A DNA stretch of 64,000 nucleotides from Gossypium raimondii (Eukaryota; Streptophyta; Magnoliopsida; Malvales; Malvaceae): contig NC_068575.1 in assembly GCF_025698545.1 (NCBI RefSeq), forward strand, positions 59,777,980 to 59,841,979, written 5' to 3'. Made by a program: the position numbers and the translations under genes. The notes under the pieces are model-generated. The model was not told where the DNA came from. It worked only from the letters and a program-made list of their open reading frames with translations, and did not search any database. This document shows positions 1 through 12,890 of the stretch, piece after piece (position 1 is the stretch's first letter; every line of letters starts with the position of its first letter).

Positions 1-2849
1 GTCAACATTTTATGCTGAAAGTTAGAGCTAAAAGTAAAATTTTCAATATTCTAGTACAAGTTTAAGCATCAAAACAGGTTTACAAACTTCAAGCACAAGC
101 ACAACAGTCAATTTCACTTGAATGGGGTAGTGACAATTAATGTCAAAACTGTTCTTTCGGTGATTTATATATATATATATATATATGATTTGTTTAACTT
201 CAATCGGCTAGCCTAACTAGGTGTATAAGAAAAATTAATGTGAAGAGCCAATGATTACATTCATTTTATTTTAACAGATGAAGACTTCGGTGATCTTTTT
301 CATCCTCTAGACTTAGCTTTTGTGATTCCCCCAAGGGCTTTAAAGCATGCAGCATGACATGGTGCCTACCAATAAATGTTGCACACACTCACTGTTCCTT
401 TCTTATTGCCTTACTTGACAGGCAACGAAATATATGATACTGTTACATCAATCATGTTTCATTCCTTTGTCTTCACTAAGGCAATAACCAGATGGTGGTG
501 TCACAAACCTTCCAAAAAGACCCACTTTTCCTGCACTTGGCACGGCCTAATACATCACCTTCATTGTTTGTTAAAAGAATATCCAAAGATAATCTTTTCT
601 ATGAACATCTTTTTCATTAAAAAAAAAACTACAAAAGTAAATTTATGGGTGTTAATTAAAATAATATCAAACATAGAATAATATCCATGATGATAATCGT
701 TTTCTATGAACATCTTTTTCATAAAAAGAAAAAATGGAATATTAGAACAAATCCTGGGAGAAAGAAAAAGATTTTTTGATGTTAACGGGTGCCAATCTTG
801 ATTTAGATGGATTGTTTACAATAATTAGAGATTTTTTTTAATAACCACGAGTATGAATTAAATCCACACATAATAAACGTATATGATGGGTACATAATAA
901 AATTCGAGGCTCAAGTATATAATTGTACATGATGAGTCTCAAATTTAGATATTTAAAATTTATGACTTTTGTTTTGATCGTGTCAAGATCTCATTGGCTA
1001 ACGAAAATAAATTTAAATATTGATATAATTGTTTATTTAATATTGCATGAAAAAGGTGGATTGGTTGGAATTTCTACAATGGAAGCTGAGTACTTTATTT
1101 GATCCGTAGCTTGGAGTTGACAAATTTTATGGGCATAGAGAGCTAGTGGTATAGATTTAAAGCAAAACCCAATATAACAAACATATCAAATTCACACTAT
1201 CGCACACGTTCCATGATGGTGCACCCATAATTGAATGTCACTAAAAGCCATGGTACATGCTAAATGGCATTATATAGAACCGGAACGTACGTGTACCCCA
1301 AATGAAATGGGCAGACGTGATGTGCGCATAGCTAGCTTTGATTTTTTGAAGGGCTATTGGGGGATTCCACTAATCGCAGTTGGGTAGTTGGATGTGGCTC
1401 CTCATGGGCTGATGGGTTAGGGGGCGGGGGTCCTTGAGAAGACATGGTTGAAACCAGAGCAGGGGATAAGTAATATTTGTTTTATGTGATGCAAGGGGTA
1501 AAATATTTATGATGCTATTCCAGAACCTAGGAAGATATAGAATTTTGACTAATTTGCAGGCAAGGAATTAAAAAAAAAAAAAGAAGAAGAAAAGAAATGG
1601 ACAGGTTAGAAAATCATTATCACTATCATTTTAGTTTATTATCCCACTATCAGATATGGGAACACAACAATTATAGCCATTTTGCCATCCATAATATGAA
1701 AAATCTAAAGCTTCTTCTGATATTAGCAACAGAAGGCTTAGTCTGGTTGGCCCAGTCCGATTTTGCTTGTACAACTGAAACACTAGTATCAAGTACTCCT
1801 GTGTCTAACAGGTGATATGTATATATATGATATCAACCAAATTAGTCCCCAGTATTCTTATGGTTGTGTAGATATGCAGAGTCTAGTTTCAGAACTTTCT
1901 AGCCTTGAAAATAAAGTAAGATGCAACATTAAACCTTTTAATGGATTTATCCTATGGGCATCATAATAATCCCGTGATTTGTTAAAATATTAACTAAATG
2001 GACACAAGCACATGCAGTTGCAGAAGAAGAGACAAAAACTGTTGAAACTAAATTGGAGGTTAAACTTTTTGGTAAAAGATACTATTGCAAAATTGATTCA
2101 TTTTTATGATTGACAAAATATTAATAACTAGATAGTTATATGTGACGTTTCATGTGTACCTTAGGTTAACATATATGGATTAGTTTTTAACAGTAAAAAT
2201 AGATTGAGTTTTTAACGGAATGAACAATTCGCTTTTTGATCTAATGTACATGGATTAATTTGTCCATTTTTTATGTAGAATGAGCAATATGCAACCCGAC
2301 TCCTAATTTAAGGACCTTTATGTACTTTTACCAAACTTTTTAAATATAAAATCAAATGACAAATAATCACATATCTTGATACATTTATATTTGACTACTT
2401 TACCACAAATAAAAGAGATAAATCTCAAAATTATATATGAATTTTGATTTAATGTGTAATTGTATACATGAACTTTAATTTGATGTAATTATATATATGA
2501 AACTCTAATTGTGGTTCGAGATATATACTTGAAACTTTAATTTTGATTTAATCATATGCATTTAAGAAATAAATACATTAATTTATTTTTATATTGGATA
2601 AATATAATTATTCATGTATGCAATATATAAACATAAAATAATGTTATATCAATAATTGTGTCAAAATTTACAAGAATGGGATCAAATCAAAATTTCAAGT
2701 ATAAAATTACACAAAATCAAAATTCATGTATATAATTGCACATTAAATCATATCTCATATATAGTTTTAAGATTTATCTCAAATAAAACTATTCTTTTAA
2801 TTTGAACTCACGAGTGAATCTTGAGTAAGAAAATAATTTATTGTATTTT
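1..2849. other. Intergenic, no gene recognised
   Basis: This stretch is AT-rich. Short open frames at 376-681 and 1597-1815 have no recognisable domain and low-complexity composition. A (TA)n microsatellite lies at about 167-186. Long AT-rich runs that echo each other at 2400-2780 (phrases about atatatgaactttaattt) suggest decayed repeat DNA, but no boundaries can be fixed. Confidence 0.6.
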
Positions 2850-3300
2850 CTAAACATGAAAGATTTCTTCAACTTGAAGTAAAAAATCTTTCTTAAACAA
2901 AACAAAATTAAATTTTATATTTTTTAATTTAGTATCAAGTAATCTAAATCTCATTATACATAGTATCCAATTAAACAAAAACTGGCTTTGCCTATAAGAT
3001 CCTCCATGCAATCTCTTATTTCTTTCCACCCAAAGAATGTAAATGTGTGCATTCCATGCAATTCTAATTATTGTAGACATAATGGATTTTCCTTTACCAT
3101 TGATCAACATCCAATCAAGTTCGGCCTGGCAAGTAGAGTGACAAACATCCCATCCACTAGCTTGCAGGGCACAACATCACACCTGCTTGGGGTAAAAGCA
3201 GGTACAGAAAAGATGATCCCTAGTTTCATTCTTTTCCCTACAAAAGACAACTTCATAGCAAGCAAAGCAATAAAAGAATACTTAGGGAGTGAGAAAAAAT
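2850..3300 (-). mobile_element. LINE (non-LTR retrotransposon) 3' remnant
   Basis: The minus strand encodes a stretch with WNAHIYILWVERNKRLHGG, preceded by a segment reading ETRDHLFCTCFYPK. This order matches the zinc-binding C-terminal region (zf-RVT type) of plant L1-clade LINE polyproteins, where CxxC...RDHLFxxC is followed by WxxxIYxIWxERNxR. Only the last 140 or so codons are present, with at least one stop between the two motifs. No reverse transcriptase palm lies upstream, so this is a truncated, inactive fragment. No poly-A tail or target duplication was fixed. Confidence 0.7.
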
Positions 3301-3915
3301 AATTTCAAATTAAAATTAATTAAATAAATGTTTAAAATTTTAAATTTTTTTATCATAAATGTTTCATCTCTTACTATTTTAAATTATTGTTTTATATTTT
3401 ATAACTTTTAAAAAAATTTAATTTATTGTTTCGCCTAAAATTCGAAAAATGTTAACAACAAGTTTAAGAGTATGAGATTACCCCATACAAGTTTGTGCCA
3501 AGGAACTTTCTCCTTATGATTATTCAATTTGTCCCAAACTGTACTTACAATGACTCTATCGTGCTGCGGCCCAAAATTTGATACCTTTAGTAGTTTCTGC
3601 TAAATCCAACTATGCTCCTGCTGAGGCTGCAATTGAAGTACACTTCATCCTTTTAAGTCAACATATTTTCAAAAAATTGTAAAAAATCGACGTGTTTATT
3701 ATATTCAAATGAATCTTCCGCTAGAAGTGGTAAGATACATCCAATGGAATTAAAAAGTTGCGTAATCAATGACGACATTAACAGATTAAACCAACGGTCA
3801 GGATTAAGAGCTGCCAGCATTAAGCTTTAGGCAAAGTCCTCATCTTCGGGCTTCCATTACATAGCCGTGGGGTCAACCTTCCAATTTTTTCCGGGACATC
3901 GGAAAACCGTTACCG
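3301..3915. other. Intergenic, upstream region of the transporter gene
   Basis: AT-rich to about 3450, then of mixed composition. It is the presumed promoter and 5' leader of the oligopeptide transporter that starts at 3916. I see no unambiguous TATA box at a typical distance, and no other gene. Confidence 0.4.
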
Positions 3916-6900
3916 ATGACAACAGCCACTAGCCCAGAAATCACTGCTCCTCTCAGTAAGACTCTCCATCTTCTCAACTTCTTTACTTCTATTTTTCCTC
4001 AACTTTCTCGCTCTTTCTTTTTGATTTTCCTCCAATCCAAACAACTCATGCGCAGTTCAAAAGTCTCCTTCCGGCCAAAACCAACCCCATGCATCCGGTT
4101 CTGTTCCGTCATCGCCGGACGATCCCGAGAACTGTCCCATCGAGCAGGTGGCTCTCACGGTCCCTACCGCAGACGACCCCTCCCTCCCAACTCTTACGTT
4201 TCGCACGTGGATTTTAGGCACTCTAGCTTGCCTCCTCCTTTCGTTTCTCAACCAGTTCTTCTGGTACCGTCGAGAACCTCTCTCCATCTCCTCCATCTCC
4301 GCCCAGATCGCGGTGGTTCCTCTTGGCCACCTCTTGGCAGCAACGGTCACCGATCGAGTATTCTTCAAAGACCGGAAATTTGAGTTTACACTCAACCCCG
4401 GGCCGTTTAACGTAAAGGAGCACGTCCTTGTTACCATCTTCGGCAATTCCGGAGCAGGAAATGTCTACGCAATCCATTTAGTCACCGCTGTTAAGATCTT
4501 TTACAAGAAAAGGATGTCGTTTTTAGTGGCATTGCTCGTCGTTTTTACTACCCAGGTACTCGGTTTCGGCTGGGCTGGCATCTTTCGACGCTACTTGGTG
4601 GAGCCAGCTGCCATGTGGTGGCCCCAAAATCTGGTCCAAGTTTCCCTCTTTAGGTAAGCAAACACGCCATTGATTATTATATTCTTCTTTCATTATTTTT
4701 GCCACGTGTTTCTCTTGTAGTGGCTTACAGCTTTTGTCTACGCTATCTCTTCATGATGAGATTCTCTTGAACAAGATTCTCTTGCTTGAATAACTTTTTT
4801 ACATTTTTATCCTTGTATTACTATTAGGATTTTTTTTAAACTACACTAATTAGGTTTATGTTAATTTAATTTTAAAAATTACAAAATATCACTGAGTTAT
4901 TCAAAATTTTCATTTAAGATATTAAACTATTCAAAAAATTTATTCAAGTTATTGACTTGTTAAGTGTTTTTTTATTATTTAGCTAATAAATTTCAAGCGA
5001 TTATTCAACTATTTATACTGTACATTAATACCCATCAACAAATAGAAAAATATTTATTAGAATCAATTGATTTGACAGCGAGTATTAAAGATCAAAGAAA
5101 AAACTGTTTTGATTTTAGTTCGACACTCTAAGTTAATTCATAAAAAAAAATCTGAACTATAAAAGAAAATGGGAGAGGGCTTTTGATTGGCAAAGACAAT
5201 GTAAACAAAAAGTCATACAACAACAATTTTATCTATCGAGAGGTTTAAATAAAACTTTCAAATAGTTCAATAATCATTTTGTAGTTTTTGAAGTTGAGTG
5301 ACTAAAATATAAATTTATTAATAATTTAGTTAGTATAGTTTTTTAGTGTTTTTTTTTTTTGTAAGATTAAGCTGAAATAAGTTAATTATTTTCTTATACC
5401 TTTTATATAATCTACCAAGTATTATTCTTTGGTATTGAATTTGTTAAATGTACTAGTACAACTGACAAACCCAATGAAATCTCACAGGGCATTACATGAG
5501 AAAGAGGAGAGAGCTAAGGGCAGATTGACAAGAAACCAGTTTTTCCTCATAGCTTTCACTTGCAGCTTTGCCTACTATGTAATTCCAGGCTACCTTGTCC
5601 CAACTTTATCTTCCCTGTCCTGGATTTGCTGGGTATTCCCAACTTCTATCCTAGCACATCAGCTAGGTTCAGGACTTCATGGCTTGGGTATTGGTGCCAT
5701 TGGATTTGATTGGTCCAGCATATCCGCCTACCTTGGGAGTCCTCTTGCTAGCCCTTGGTTCGCAACTGTTAACATTGCTGTTGGTTTTGCTCTTATCACC
5801 TATATCATCACTCCCATTGCTTATTGGCTCAATCTCTTCAATGCCAAGCATTTCCCCATATTCTCAGACGGCTTGTTTACTTCTACTGGGCAGAGTTACA
5901 ATATTTCAGCTATTATAGACCCAAACTTCCACATTGACATTGCGGCATATGAGCGTAGGGGTAGTCTGTATCTCAGCTCCTTCTTTGCCATGTCCTACGG
6001 TGTTGGCTTTGCTTGCTTGACAGCCACTGTTGTCCATGTAATCCTTTTTCATGGGAGGTAAGCCACACTAACCTCTTCTCTTGATCCATCAGGCATAACA
6101 GTCTCTTCGATTGCAATTGCTCGACCTAGAGGCTTTGCTCTACCATATAAAGCTTAATCACATTTAGAATGCAAGTGAATTCTGCTCTTTACTAAAGGGC
6201 ATGTAATTAGAAGTGTTACTGAATGGTCATTTTATGCATCAGGCACAGACTACATAAACTGATATCTGCGAATTCATTACATTCAGCAAGTTAAAGTGAC
6301 TTATCTTAGTGGTGCAGCGAAATTTTGCAACGAAGCAAATCTGCCTTCCAAGAGACAAAGATGGATGTGCATACGAAGCTGATGAGAAAATACAAGCAAG
6401 TACCTGAATGGTGGTTTACGTGTATCCTTATAGTAAACATTGCAGCAACCATATTTATATGCCAGTATTACAATGATCAACTCCAGTTGCCATGGTGGGG
6501 TGTTTTGTTAGCTTGTGGTCTAGCCATTTTTTTCACTCTCCCTGTCGGAGTTATTACTGCCACAACAAATCAGGTATAGTTTTGCTATTTCACAAGTTTT
6601 GTATTTTTAAAATATATATATCATGCAATTTTATCTAAATTTTGCAGATTATTTGCTCACCTAATTGAGAATAATTTTCTTCCACTCAGATAATGATTGC
6701 TTGTTGATTTCACCATATATTCTGTTAGTTTTGTGTATTTTGACATGGGTAAATTTTCTTTTGAAGACACCAGCTTTGAACGTGATTACAGAATATATCA
6801 TCGGCTACATATACCCAGGGTACCCTGTTGCTAACATGTGCTTTAAAGTGTATGGATACATAAGTATGAAACAAGGGATTACCTTTTTGCAAGACTTCAA

Positions 6901-7664
6901 ACTCGGTCACTACATGAAGATTCCTCCTAGATCCATGTTCATAGCTCAGGTTCATCTCTTCATGATTCTTATTGTTGTTCTTTTTAAGGTGTTTCCTCCT
7001 GTAGACAGCTTTACCTATTCATCTTGTCATTGTATGATATTCTTATCAGGTTGGTGGTACAATAATAGCTGCATTAGCGCATTTGACAACAGCGTGGTGG
7101 CTTATGGTTACAGTTCCAGACATATGCGACAGAGAAATGCTTCCAACGGACAGCCCCTGGACTTGTCCTGGTGATCATGTGTTTTACGATGCCTCTGTTA
7201 TCTGGGGTCTGATTGGACCTCGAAGAATCTTTGGTGATCTTGGCTACTACTCTGCCATAAACTGGTTTTTCTTAGTTGGGGCCATAGCTCCTGTCCTTGT
7301 TTGGCTTGCATCTAAGGCCTTCCCAAACAAGCCATGGATAAAACTTATTAACATGCCTGTGCTGTTTGGTGCAACAGTCAACATGCCACCAGCTACTGCT
7401 GTCAACTACACCAGTTGGGTTCTTATTGCCTTTGCCTCTGGTTTTGTTGCTTATAGATATTATCGTGGCTGGTGGAGCCGCCATAATTATGTGCTCTCTG
7501 GGGCACTTGATGCCGGATTGGCTTTTATGGGGGTATTGCTATACTTATGCCTAGGGATGCAGCATGTTAGTCTTAACTGGTGGGGAAGTGATTCAGATGG
7601 ATGTCCCTTGGCTTCTTGCCCAACCGCCCAAGGGGTCATAGTTAAAGGCTGCCCTGTTTTCTGA
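3916..7664 (+). CDS. OPT: Oligopeptide transporter, OPT family (PT clade, OPT1/OPT5-like)
   Basis: Multi-pass membrane carrier for small peptides, glutathione-type or metal-chelate substrates, driven by the proton gradient. Six exons can be read: 3916-3955, 4056-4653, 5488-6057, 6318-6573, 6767-6949 and 7050-7664. All have GT-AG borders and phases agree, giving about 753 aa, normal for plant OPTs. Both clade signatures are present: [10 protein letters not shown] (N127) and KIPPR (539-543). Hydrophobic spans run throughout, and the C-terminus is GCPVF. The start is inferred. The frame of exon 2 has no ATG after its upstream stop at 4022, but ATG 3916 followed by a 100-nt intron joins in phase and supplies a typical short acidic N-terminus ([13 protein letters not shown]). 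Intron 2 (about 0.83 kb) may contain a fold-back insertion. The family call is certain. The paralogue number and substrate are not. Confidence 0.95.
4872..5330. repeat. Possible fold-back insertion inside OPT intron 2
   Basis: The left part (tcactgagttattcaaaa, then atattaaactattcaaaa) resembles the reverse complement of the right part around 5230-5330 (tcactcaacttcaaaaac, then ttattgaactatttgaaa). This gives imperfect terminal inverted repeats of roughly 100 bp around an AT-rich core. It resembles non-autonomous Mutator-type fold-back elements that are common in plant introns. No target duplication was fixed, so family and ends are tentative. It lies wholly within the intron and does not touch splice sites. 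Confidence 0.35.
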
Positions 7665-8063
7665 GTGAAGCAACCGTTATCCCAACCTCTTCCACTTAAA
7701 TTGTATCATTTGAATGATTCATTGTCCATTGCACATCTGTAAATAGCCTGTAATTAGAAAGCAAAAAGTTTGGATTTACTTCCTTTTAGGTTTTTTTTTT
7801 CCCTGAACTTTTCAACTTCTGAATTTGGGTTTACAGAGAAGACAATAGGGAACTTGTAGCCAATAAGCGTGAAGCATGGTTTTCATTAATAATTTAACAT
7901 ATGCGGTTGCAAATTAAGGAGGGGTCAAACCCATAGAGATAGAAGGGGGAAATAATAGTAAATTTGCAGGTCCCCTGTTGAAAATTACATGCGGCAATAT
8001 AAGTTACTAGAATTGCAGTAAGGCGAACAAGATGACAACAATTGACAAACAAACAGTCACCAT
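7665..8063. other. Convergent 3' intergenic spacer
   Basis: About 400 bp between the stop of the transporter (plus strand) and the stop of the rhodanese gene (minus strand). It must hold the 3' UTRs and poly-A sites of both convergent genes. I see no further gene. Confidence 0.6.
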
Positions 8064-8998
8064 TCACAGCTCTTCATTTGGCTTGTCTTCTACTATTGCA
8101 GGCTCCTGTATCTTCTTAGGTTCCTCCATTTTTATAGGATGCCCGTTCTCCACCCAAGCAAGATAACCTCCTCCCATGTCGTGCACATTCTTAAAACCCT
8201 ACAACATCATCGTTGAGTATAGTTAGTTACTGTCGGTCAAAAAAACAGCACCTGCAATCTTTTCCTTTATTTTTAAGCTACAATATAAGGAAAGTTGTGT
8301 CTCAGAGTTGGAATAGAATGAACTTACAATTTTAAGAAGATCAGCGGTTGCAGCAAGGGATCTCACCCCACTTTGGCAGCCCTGTAAGAAAATGAAAACT
8401 AGTTCAGCCCACTTCAACTCCCACATCATTTATATATGGAAACTGCAAAAAAGAAAAAAAAAAAGATGAAATCCAAATTTACCACTATGAGACGATCTTC
8501 CTCCTTGCAGAGAGATGAAACCTCCTTCAAGAACTCAGGATTCTTCACCCTACCTGCAGCGCCAGAATTAATACTCTGTATAAACAACAAAATTTAAGGA
8601 CGAGAAAAGAGCTTGCCAGACCTTCTGGTGTGATGAACAAGTATGGGATGTTAAGAATATTCTCTGCTTCCACATGTCCCTTCTCGAATTCTTCCACTGT
8701 CCTGTTGTCAATGGAAATGAATCTAAAATCATAAATTTTAAGAAACTTCAATAGAATTCTGTTATGTTTGTTACCTGACATCGATGTAACGGTAGCCTGA
8801 CTGCAGTAAGTTTTTTGCTTCATTAACATGAATGGTAACAACTTCTGATCCTGAGCTGAAATATATAAGAGAAAAAAGAAAGAAACAACAAGGGAAGACA
8901 ACAAAAGAAACACCCATATCAAAGTTTTGCACCACCAACTACACTTCCTGAACACGAAAAAGGGGAAAAAAAAGTCACCTTAGGTCCAGAGATCCCAT
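8064..8998 (-). CDS. STR: Rhodanese-like thiosulfate sulfurtransferase (STR16/17/18 type)
   Basis: Small single-domain sulfurtransferase that moves sulfane sulfur through a cysteine persulfide. Plant members of this size occur in cytosol or plastid and also act in stress or arsenate responses. Six exons on the minus strand, 8998-8979, 8855-8775, 8701-8622, 8553-8483, 8381-8328 and 8198-8064, keep frame with GT-AG borders and give 146 aa. The domain has YIDVRTVEEFEKGHV (30-44), NIPYLF (51-56), the active-site loop CQSGVRS with catalytic Cys86, and GFKNVHDMGGGYLAWV (103-118). The lysine/glutamate-rich tail is unremarkable. ATG 8998 gives MGSLDLSSGSEVV with no clear plastid transit peptide, so a cytosolic location is inferred. 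The first exon is only 20 nt. Which of STR16, 17 or 18 it matches is unresolved. Confidence 0.92.
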
Positions 8999-9734
8999 GG
9001 AGACTCTTTATATGTTAGTATTTGCCGACTTTCAGCCGTTGTATCTCAGATCCTGCGGCTGTTCCCTCCTATAGGTGGTTTTTCTTTTCGGTGAAGAGAT
9101 AAAACGTGGGCTGGGATAGTTATATATTGTTGTTACCATACTCATTGACCACTGCTGTTGATCGGTGTCTTGCTGCCCAATTTCAGTGGAAGTGGGATGA
9201 TGCGTCAGGATAAGGGAGTTGTATTAACTTCCTACGAAGCAAGTAGCAATGACATGTTGCCACGTGGTGTGGGAAGTGCAACCAAATGTTGATACATACT
9301 TTTTTGTCCTTTTTTTTGGAAAACTACATACTTTTTTTGTCGTTGTTGAATGTTGATACATACTTTAATATATGTCATTTTCATATTTATAGTTGTGGAG
9401 GTAGAATGAATTATTACTGTAATTGTGCTTAGTCTGTTCTTGATATGGGGGCGGATGTGCCTTTGATGTGGTAGTTGGGAAGGTAGGTAGGATCCCTCCT
9501 AATGGAGCTATTGACGGCGGTTTGGGCCTAGTTTCTTTGGTTAACCAAGGTGCTTGGTACGGTATTTCGACCGCCACCGGCCCAGTTATCCTTGGGTTCA
9601 AACCACCCATGATGTTTCCAATTTTACTCTCTTATGTTTTGCCAATGAGCGATTCCAAATTTCCATTTACAGGTAATATAACACGATATATGAGCCTTAA
9701 AAGAAGCTCTGGCTTAGATGAAAACGTCGGCGAA
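8999..9734. other. Intergenic, promoter side of the rhodanese gene
   Basis: It contains the 5' leader and promoter of the rhodanese gene. Two overlapping open frames at 9365-9737, one on each strand, are proline/glycine biased and match no family I recognise. The interval ends at the TAA target duplication (9735-9737) of the Harbinger-like element. Confidence 0.45.
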
Positions 9735-10767
9735 TAAGGGCCAGTTCTTCATTGCTTTTAAAAGGTATTATGGGTAAGTACTTTTGAAAAATTTGAATAT
9801 TTGGTATTGCTGTCAAAAAGTGGTTTTGAAGAATAAAATGTCAGATATGATATTATAAAGTAACAAATATGTATTTAAATAATGTTCAAATTAGTTAATA
9901 TTATGATATTTTAGCAAAAATATAAAAATAATTTATTATAACTTATTGTTAATATTTTAATATATAATATTAATTTTAAATCTTTCTAAGTAATTAATAT
10001 TAATTATTTATTAAATTTAATTAGAATATATAAATTATATTTAAATATTTAAATATAATAATTAAATATTTGTAATTAGATATTGACACAATTGTATTAT
10101 TATAAAATTATTTTTATTTTTAATTAATGCTTTTAACACATTTGTATTATTTTATTTTAAAATGTATTTGAATATATAACTCATATTAGATATTAATATA
10201 ACATAGAAAACATAAACCTAACAAATTAAAATATTACATATATTTGGATTAAAGTTTTAAAAGAGATAATATTTATATACCAAATATAAACCCTAAATTA
10301 TATTCTAGATCCAAATCAAACAAAGGAATGCAGTTTAAGACATCAACAATTGAAATGCATTGATCTATGATTAGAGTTATTTGCTACGAACAAAACTTCA
10401 ATGCTACAAAATTTATCTAATATTTAGCCAAGACTTTTAAGCACAATATCAGCAGGGAGACCTTGATGGTTTGAAATACTTGTGGCCAATATTTTTTTAA
10501 GAAGTTATACAAGTATAATTACAAATAATATTGTATAAAGCACAACTTAACTGAAACTGAAATATATCCTACTTGCGTCCAATACATATCTAAATATGAG
10601 TAAAGAGATATGATTCTCTAAAAACCCACCAAATACATGAAATAGCCTCACTTTCATAGAACATATTTTGTTTAAATCTAAACTTTAGGATAATAACAAT
10701 AGTTCAATTTTTGGTGCAAATCTCAATAAATTCAACAAAAGAAACTAAAAACGGTAAAACACTTGCA

Positions 10768-11129
10768 ATTTGGCATGAGAATCACATAAAGCTGATTGCC
10801 GCAAATCAATGAGGCGAATTGAGCCCTTTGAACTACTATATGCTAGCATATTACAGTGGGTAGGGTGAAACTCTGCTGATGTTATAACCTCTGCAATGAT
10901 AGACATTACAATAACCATTACTTTTGCAAATATATTGAAAAGCACTGAACTTGCATATGCTTTAAGAAGTGAAAGCAGCAGACTAAAGTACCAAAATAGA
11001 ATAGGCTTACCAGTTAGATCCTCCATGTTTGCAGGCTTTACATCGACAATATTGAAACTTTGATTGCTAATTTCCAAGTTCCAAAGATTTATACGTAGAT
11101 CATCGGCTGATATAAAAGTTTCTTCATCA
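10768..11129 (-). pseudogene. Captured fragment of PP2A regulatory subunit B (B55) gene
   Basis: Two minus-strand exons with the intervening intron are preserved. Exon 11129-11011 encodes [20 protein letters not shown] through NMEDLT and ends at a GT donor. Exon 10890 down to about 10772 encodes [13 protein letters not shown] through DSHAKL. These are highly conserved WD40-repeat segments of the 55-kDa B subunit of protein phosphatase 2A. Neither the N-terminal propellers nor the FEEQEAPG region that follows in the family is present nearby, so only about 80 of roughly 500 residues survive. Intron retention shows copying from genomic DNA, not from mRNA. It lies inside the Harbinger-like element and is not expected to make B55. 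Confidence 0.85.
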
Positions 11130-11366
11130 CTAGGAATTATAAGAGAGACAGAGATAGAGAGACCATCAATATATCTTCGCTCAAGCTAATATGAAATGCA
11201 AAACACTGAAATGGGAAGTGTTTTCAAACATTCACAAACATGCTTGTCACTATTTACCACTGACATACAAACTGTATACAAGCCAAAAGCTTAAACATCA
11301 TCATACGGACTTCAAAACAAATTACATGAATAAGAATAACAATAGTGCAGAGACATGGCGAGCAGA

Positions 11367-11479
11367 CAATTAAACTTCAAGACACGTACTAGATAATTCT
11401 GTGATAAGTTTAATACTTCTAGATCCAAATATTCCAGCAATTAAACTTCAAGACACGTACTAGATAATTCTGTGATAAG
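11367..11479. repeat. Short direct duplication, spacing 71 bp
   Basis: A segment of about 41 bp beginning aattaaacttcaagacacgt occurs at about 11368 and again at about 11439, ending ctgtgataag in both, with a variable stretch between. It sits between the two captured gene fragments and is probably a local slippage or repair duplication within the element. Confidence 0.7.
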
Positions 11480-11530
11480 GTTTTCACAAATATATATACA
11501 TACATGTTTTACAACATATAGTTTCCAGCA

Positions 11531-11744
11531 ATGAATCCAAACTCTGTGGAGCTTAGCTTGAGTCTTAAGCCTTTATATGTGCCTAAATCTTTAAGCAGCT
11601 TGTTCTTAGATTTATCAAAAATTGATAATCAATATTATAAGTTATCTGTGTTGAGTGATTATATTTACAAGCCTGAGGAAGAGTTAGCTAGGGTTCAGCC
11701 TTTAAAACATCTTCTACCTCAATGCACTCTTCTTCTAATGGAGG
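11531..11744 (+). pseudogene. Captured first-exon fragment of an HHO/NIGT1-type MYB (GARP) gene
   Basis: The plus-strand reading MNPNSVELSLSLKPLYVPKS, then LSVLSDYIYKPEEELARVQP and LPQCTLLLMEG, follows the N-terminal domain of plant HHO/NIGT1 and EFM-like GARP repressors. In those proteins, a [L/F]xPTYVPKTISDFL block is followed by KLxxLxxYxxxLEEEMxKI and RELPLCMLLL. It stops at a GT donor (11745), as the real first exon does. No downstream exon with the MYB-like DNA-binding domain (SHLQKYR) is present, so it is a truncated copy. It is divergent from the family consensus (for example KP in place of RL before EEEL). It lies inside the Harbinger-like element, opposite in orientation to the PP2A fragment. 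Confidence 0.7.
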
Positions 11745-12739
11745 GTAAGTATAATCTATAATTCATGTTTACTTATTAATTATTAATTCAAAGATATATT
11801 ATTTTCTTCTATGTCATGATTACATGATTGTTTTTCGAAGTGTATAGCAATCGAACATTGAAGGTGGAATTCACAAACATAAAGAATAATCTGAAAAATA
11901 ATGAGAAAGGAGAAAGGGAAACTCAGAAAATCTAGACAATTCGGCTCATAAACAGACATCGCTATCTAATATGGAAACAGTGACACACTACGTAGCACAT
12001 CCAAGATAATCTAGACAATTCGGCTCATAAACAGACTCCTATAAGCCTGCAAGAACACCGATCTTATCAAATTCCAATAAACTTTAGATACTAAAGCAGA
12101 TATTGCAACTGCATCTTACTTTAGTTCAAGGGGCCCAACATGAACTCTAAGATCATTGTACTAGTTAGTATTTCTACCTATTCGAACTTGTCTATTCTAA
12201 AAATTTAACTCAGAGAATAGATGCATTAAGCCTCTAGCAAATAAAGAAACATAAGTAATTAACTAATAAATATCTCAATTACCGACCAAAATCCCATTCC
12301 TTAAAACCTCCCCTAAACCCTTTTTGACCTAAAGAATCTGGCCAATACTATCTTCTTAAAGATCCAGCACTTCAAAGTTCTATCCAATCTTCAAGCAATG
12401 CCTTGAACATAAGTTCAAAACTAGCCTCAGCATACTGCATATCTCATAAGAACACACCCCCCAACAAAAAAAAATATATCCAACCTAATCCTCAGGAAAG
12501 ATACACTAAATTTATAGCACTTAAATCCCCTCTTTAAACAACCTAGCATTGCCTATCAATCAGATTTCTATTTTATTTTTTCAAAAAAATCCAACTTTGG
12601 CAGCAAAATAATACAAAAAAATTATAAATTTAAGAAAATAACACATCTCTCAACTATCCATAACAAAGAACCACCGGTGGAGAAGAGAAGAGAAGAATAG
12701 AAGAAAAAGATAAACTCACCGGTGGTGGAGAAGAGGAAC

Positions 12740-12890
12740 AAAGAACCGGTAGAGAGCAGAGGACAAAGAACCAGCAGAGAGCAGAACAAAGAATCAGCAG
12801 AAGGCAGAGATGAGGGCAAAGAACCAGCGTAGCAGAGGGCAGAGAAACAAAGAACCAGCAGAGAGCAGAGAGCAGAGAGCAAAGAAAGTA
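12740..12890. repeat. Purine-rich minisatellite
   Basis: Irregular tandem units of the type aagaaccagcagagagcaga recur at least six times. The minus strand is correspondingly CTCTGCTCTCTGCTGG-rich and gives long low-complexity open frames that are not genes. It lies near the right end of the Harbinger-like element. Confidence 0.8.

Noticed and set aside
376-681. 101-codon plus-strand frame
   Set aside because: No recognisable motif, no promoter or splice context, and typical of chance frames in AT-rich DNA.
9365-9737. Overlapping open frames on both strands with proline/glycine bias
   Set aside because: No family recognised, frames shadow each other, and there are no convincing splice or start signals. 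Left as intergenic.
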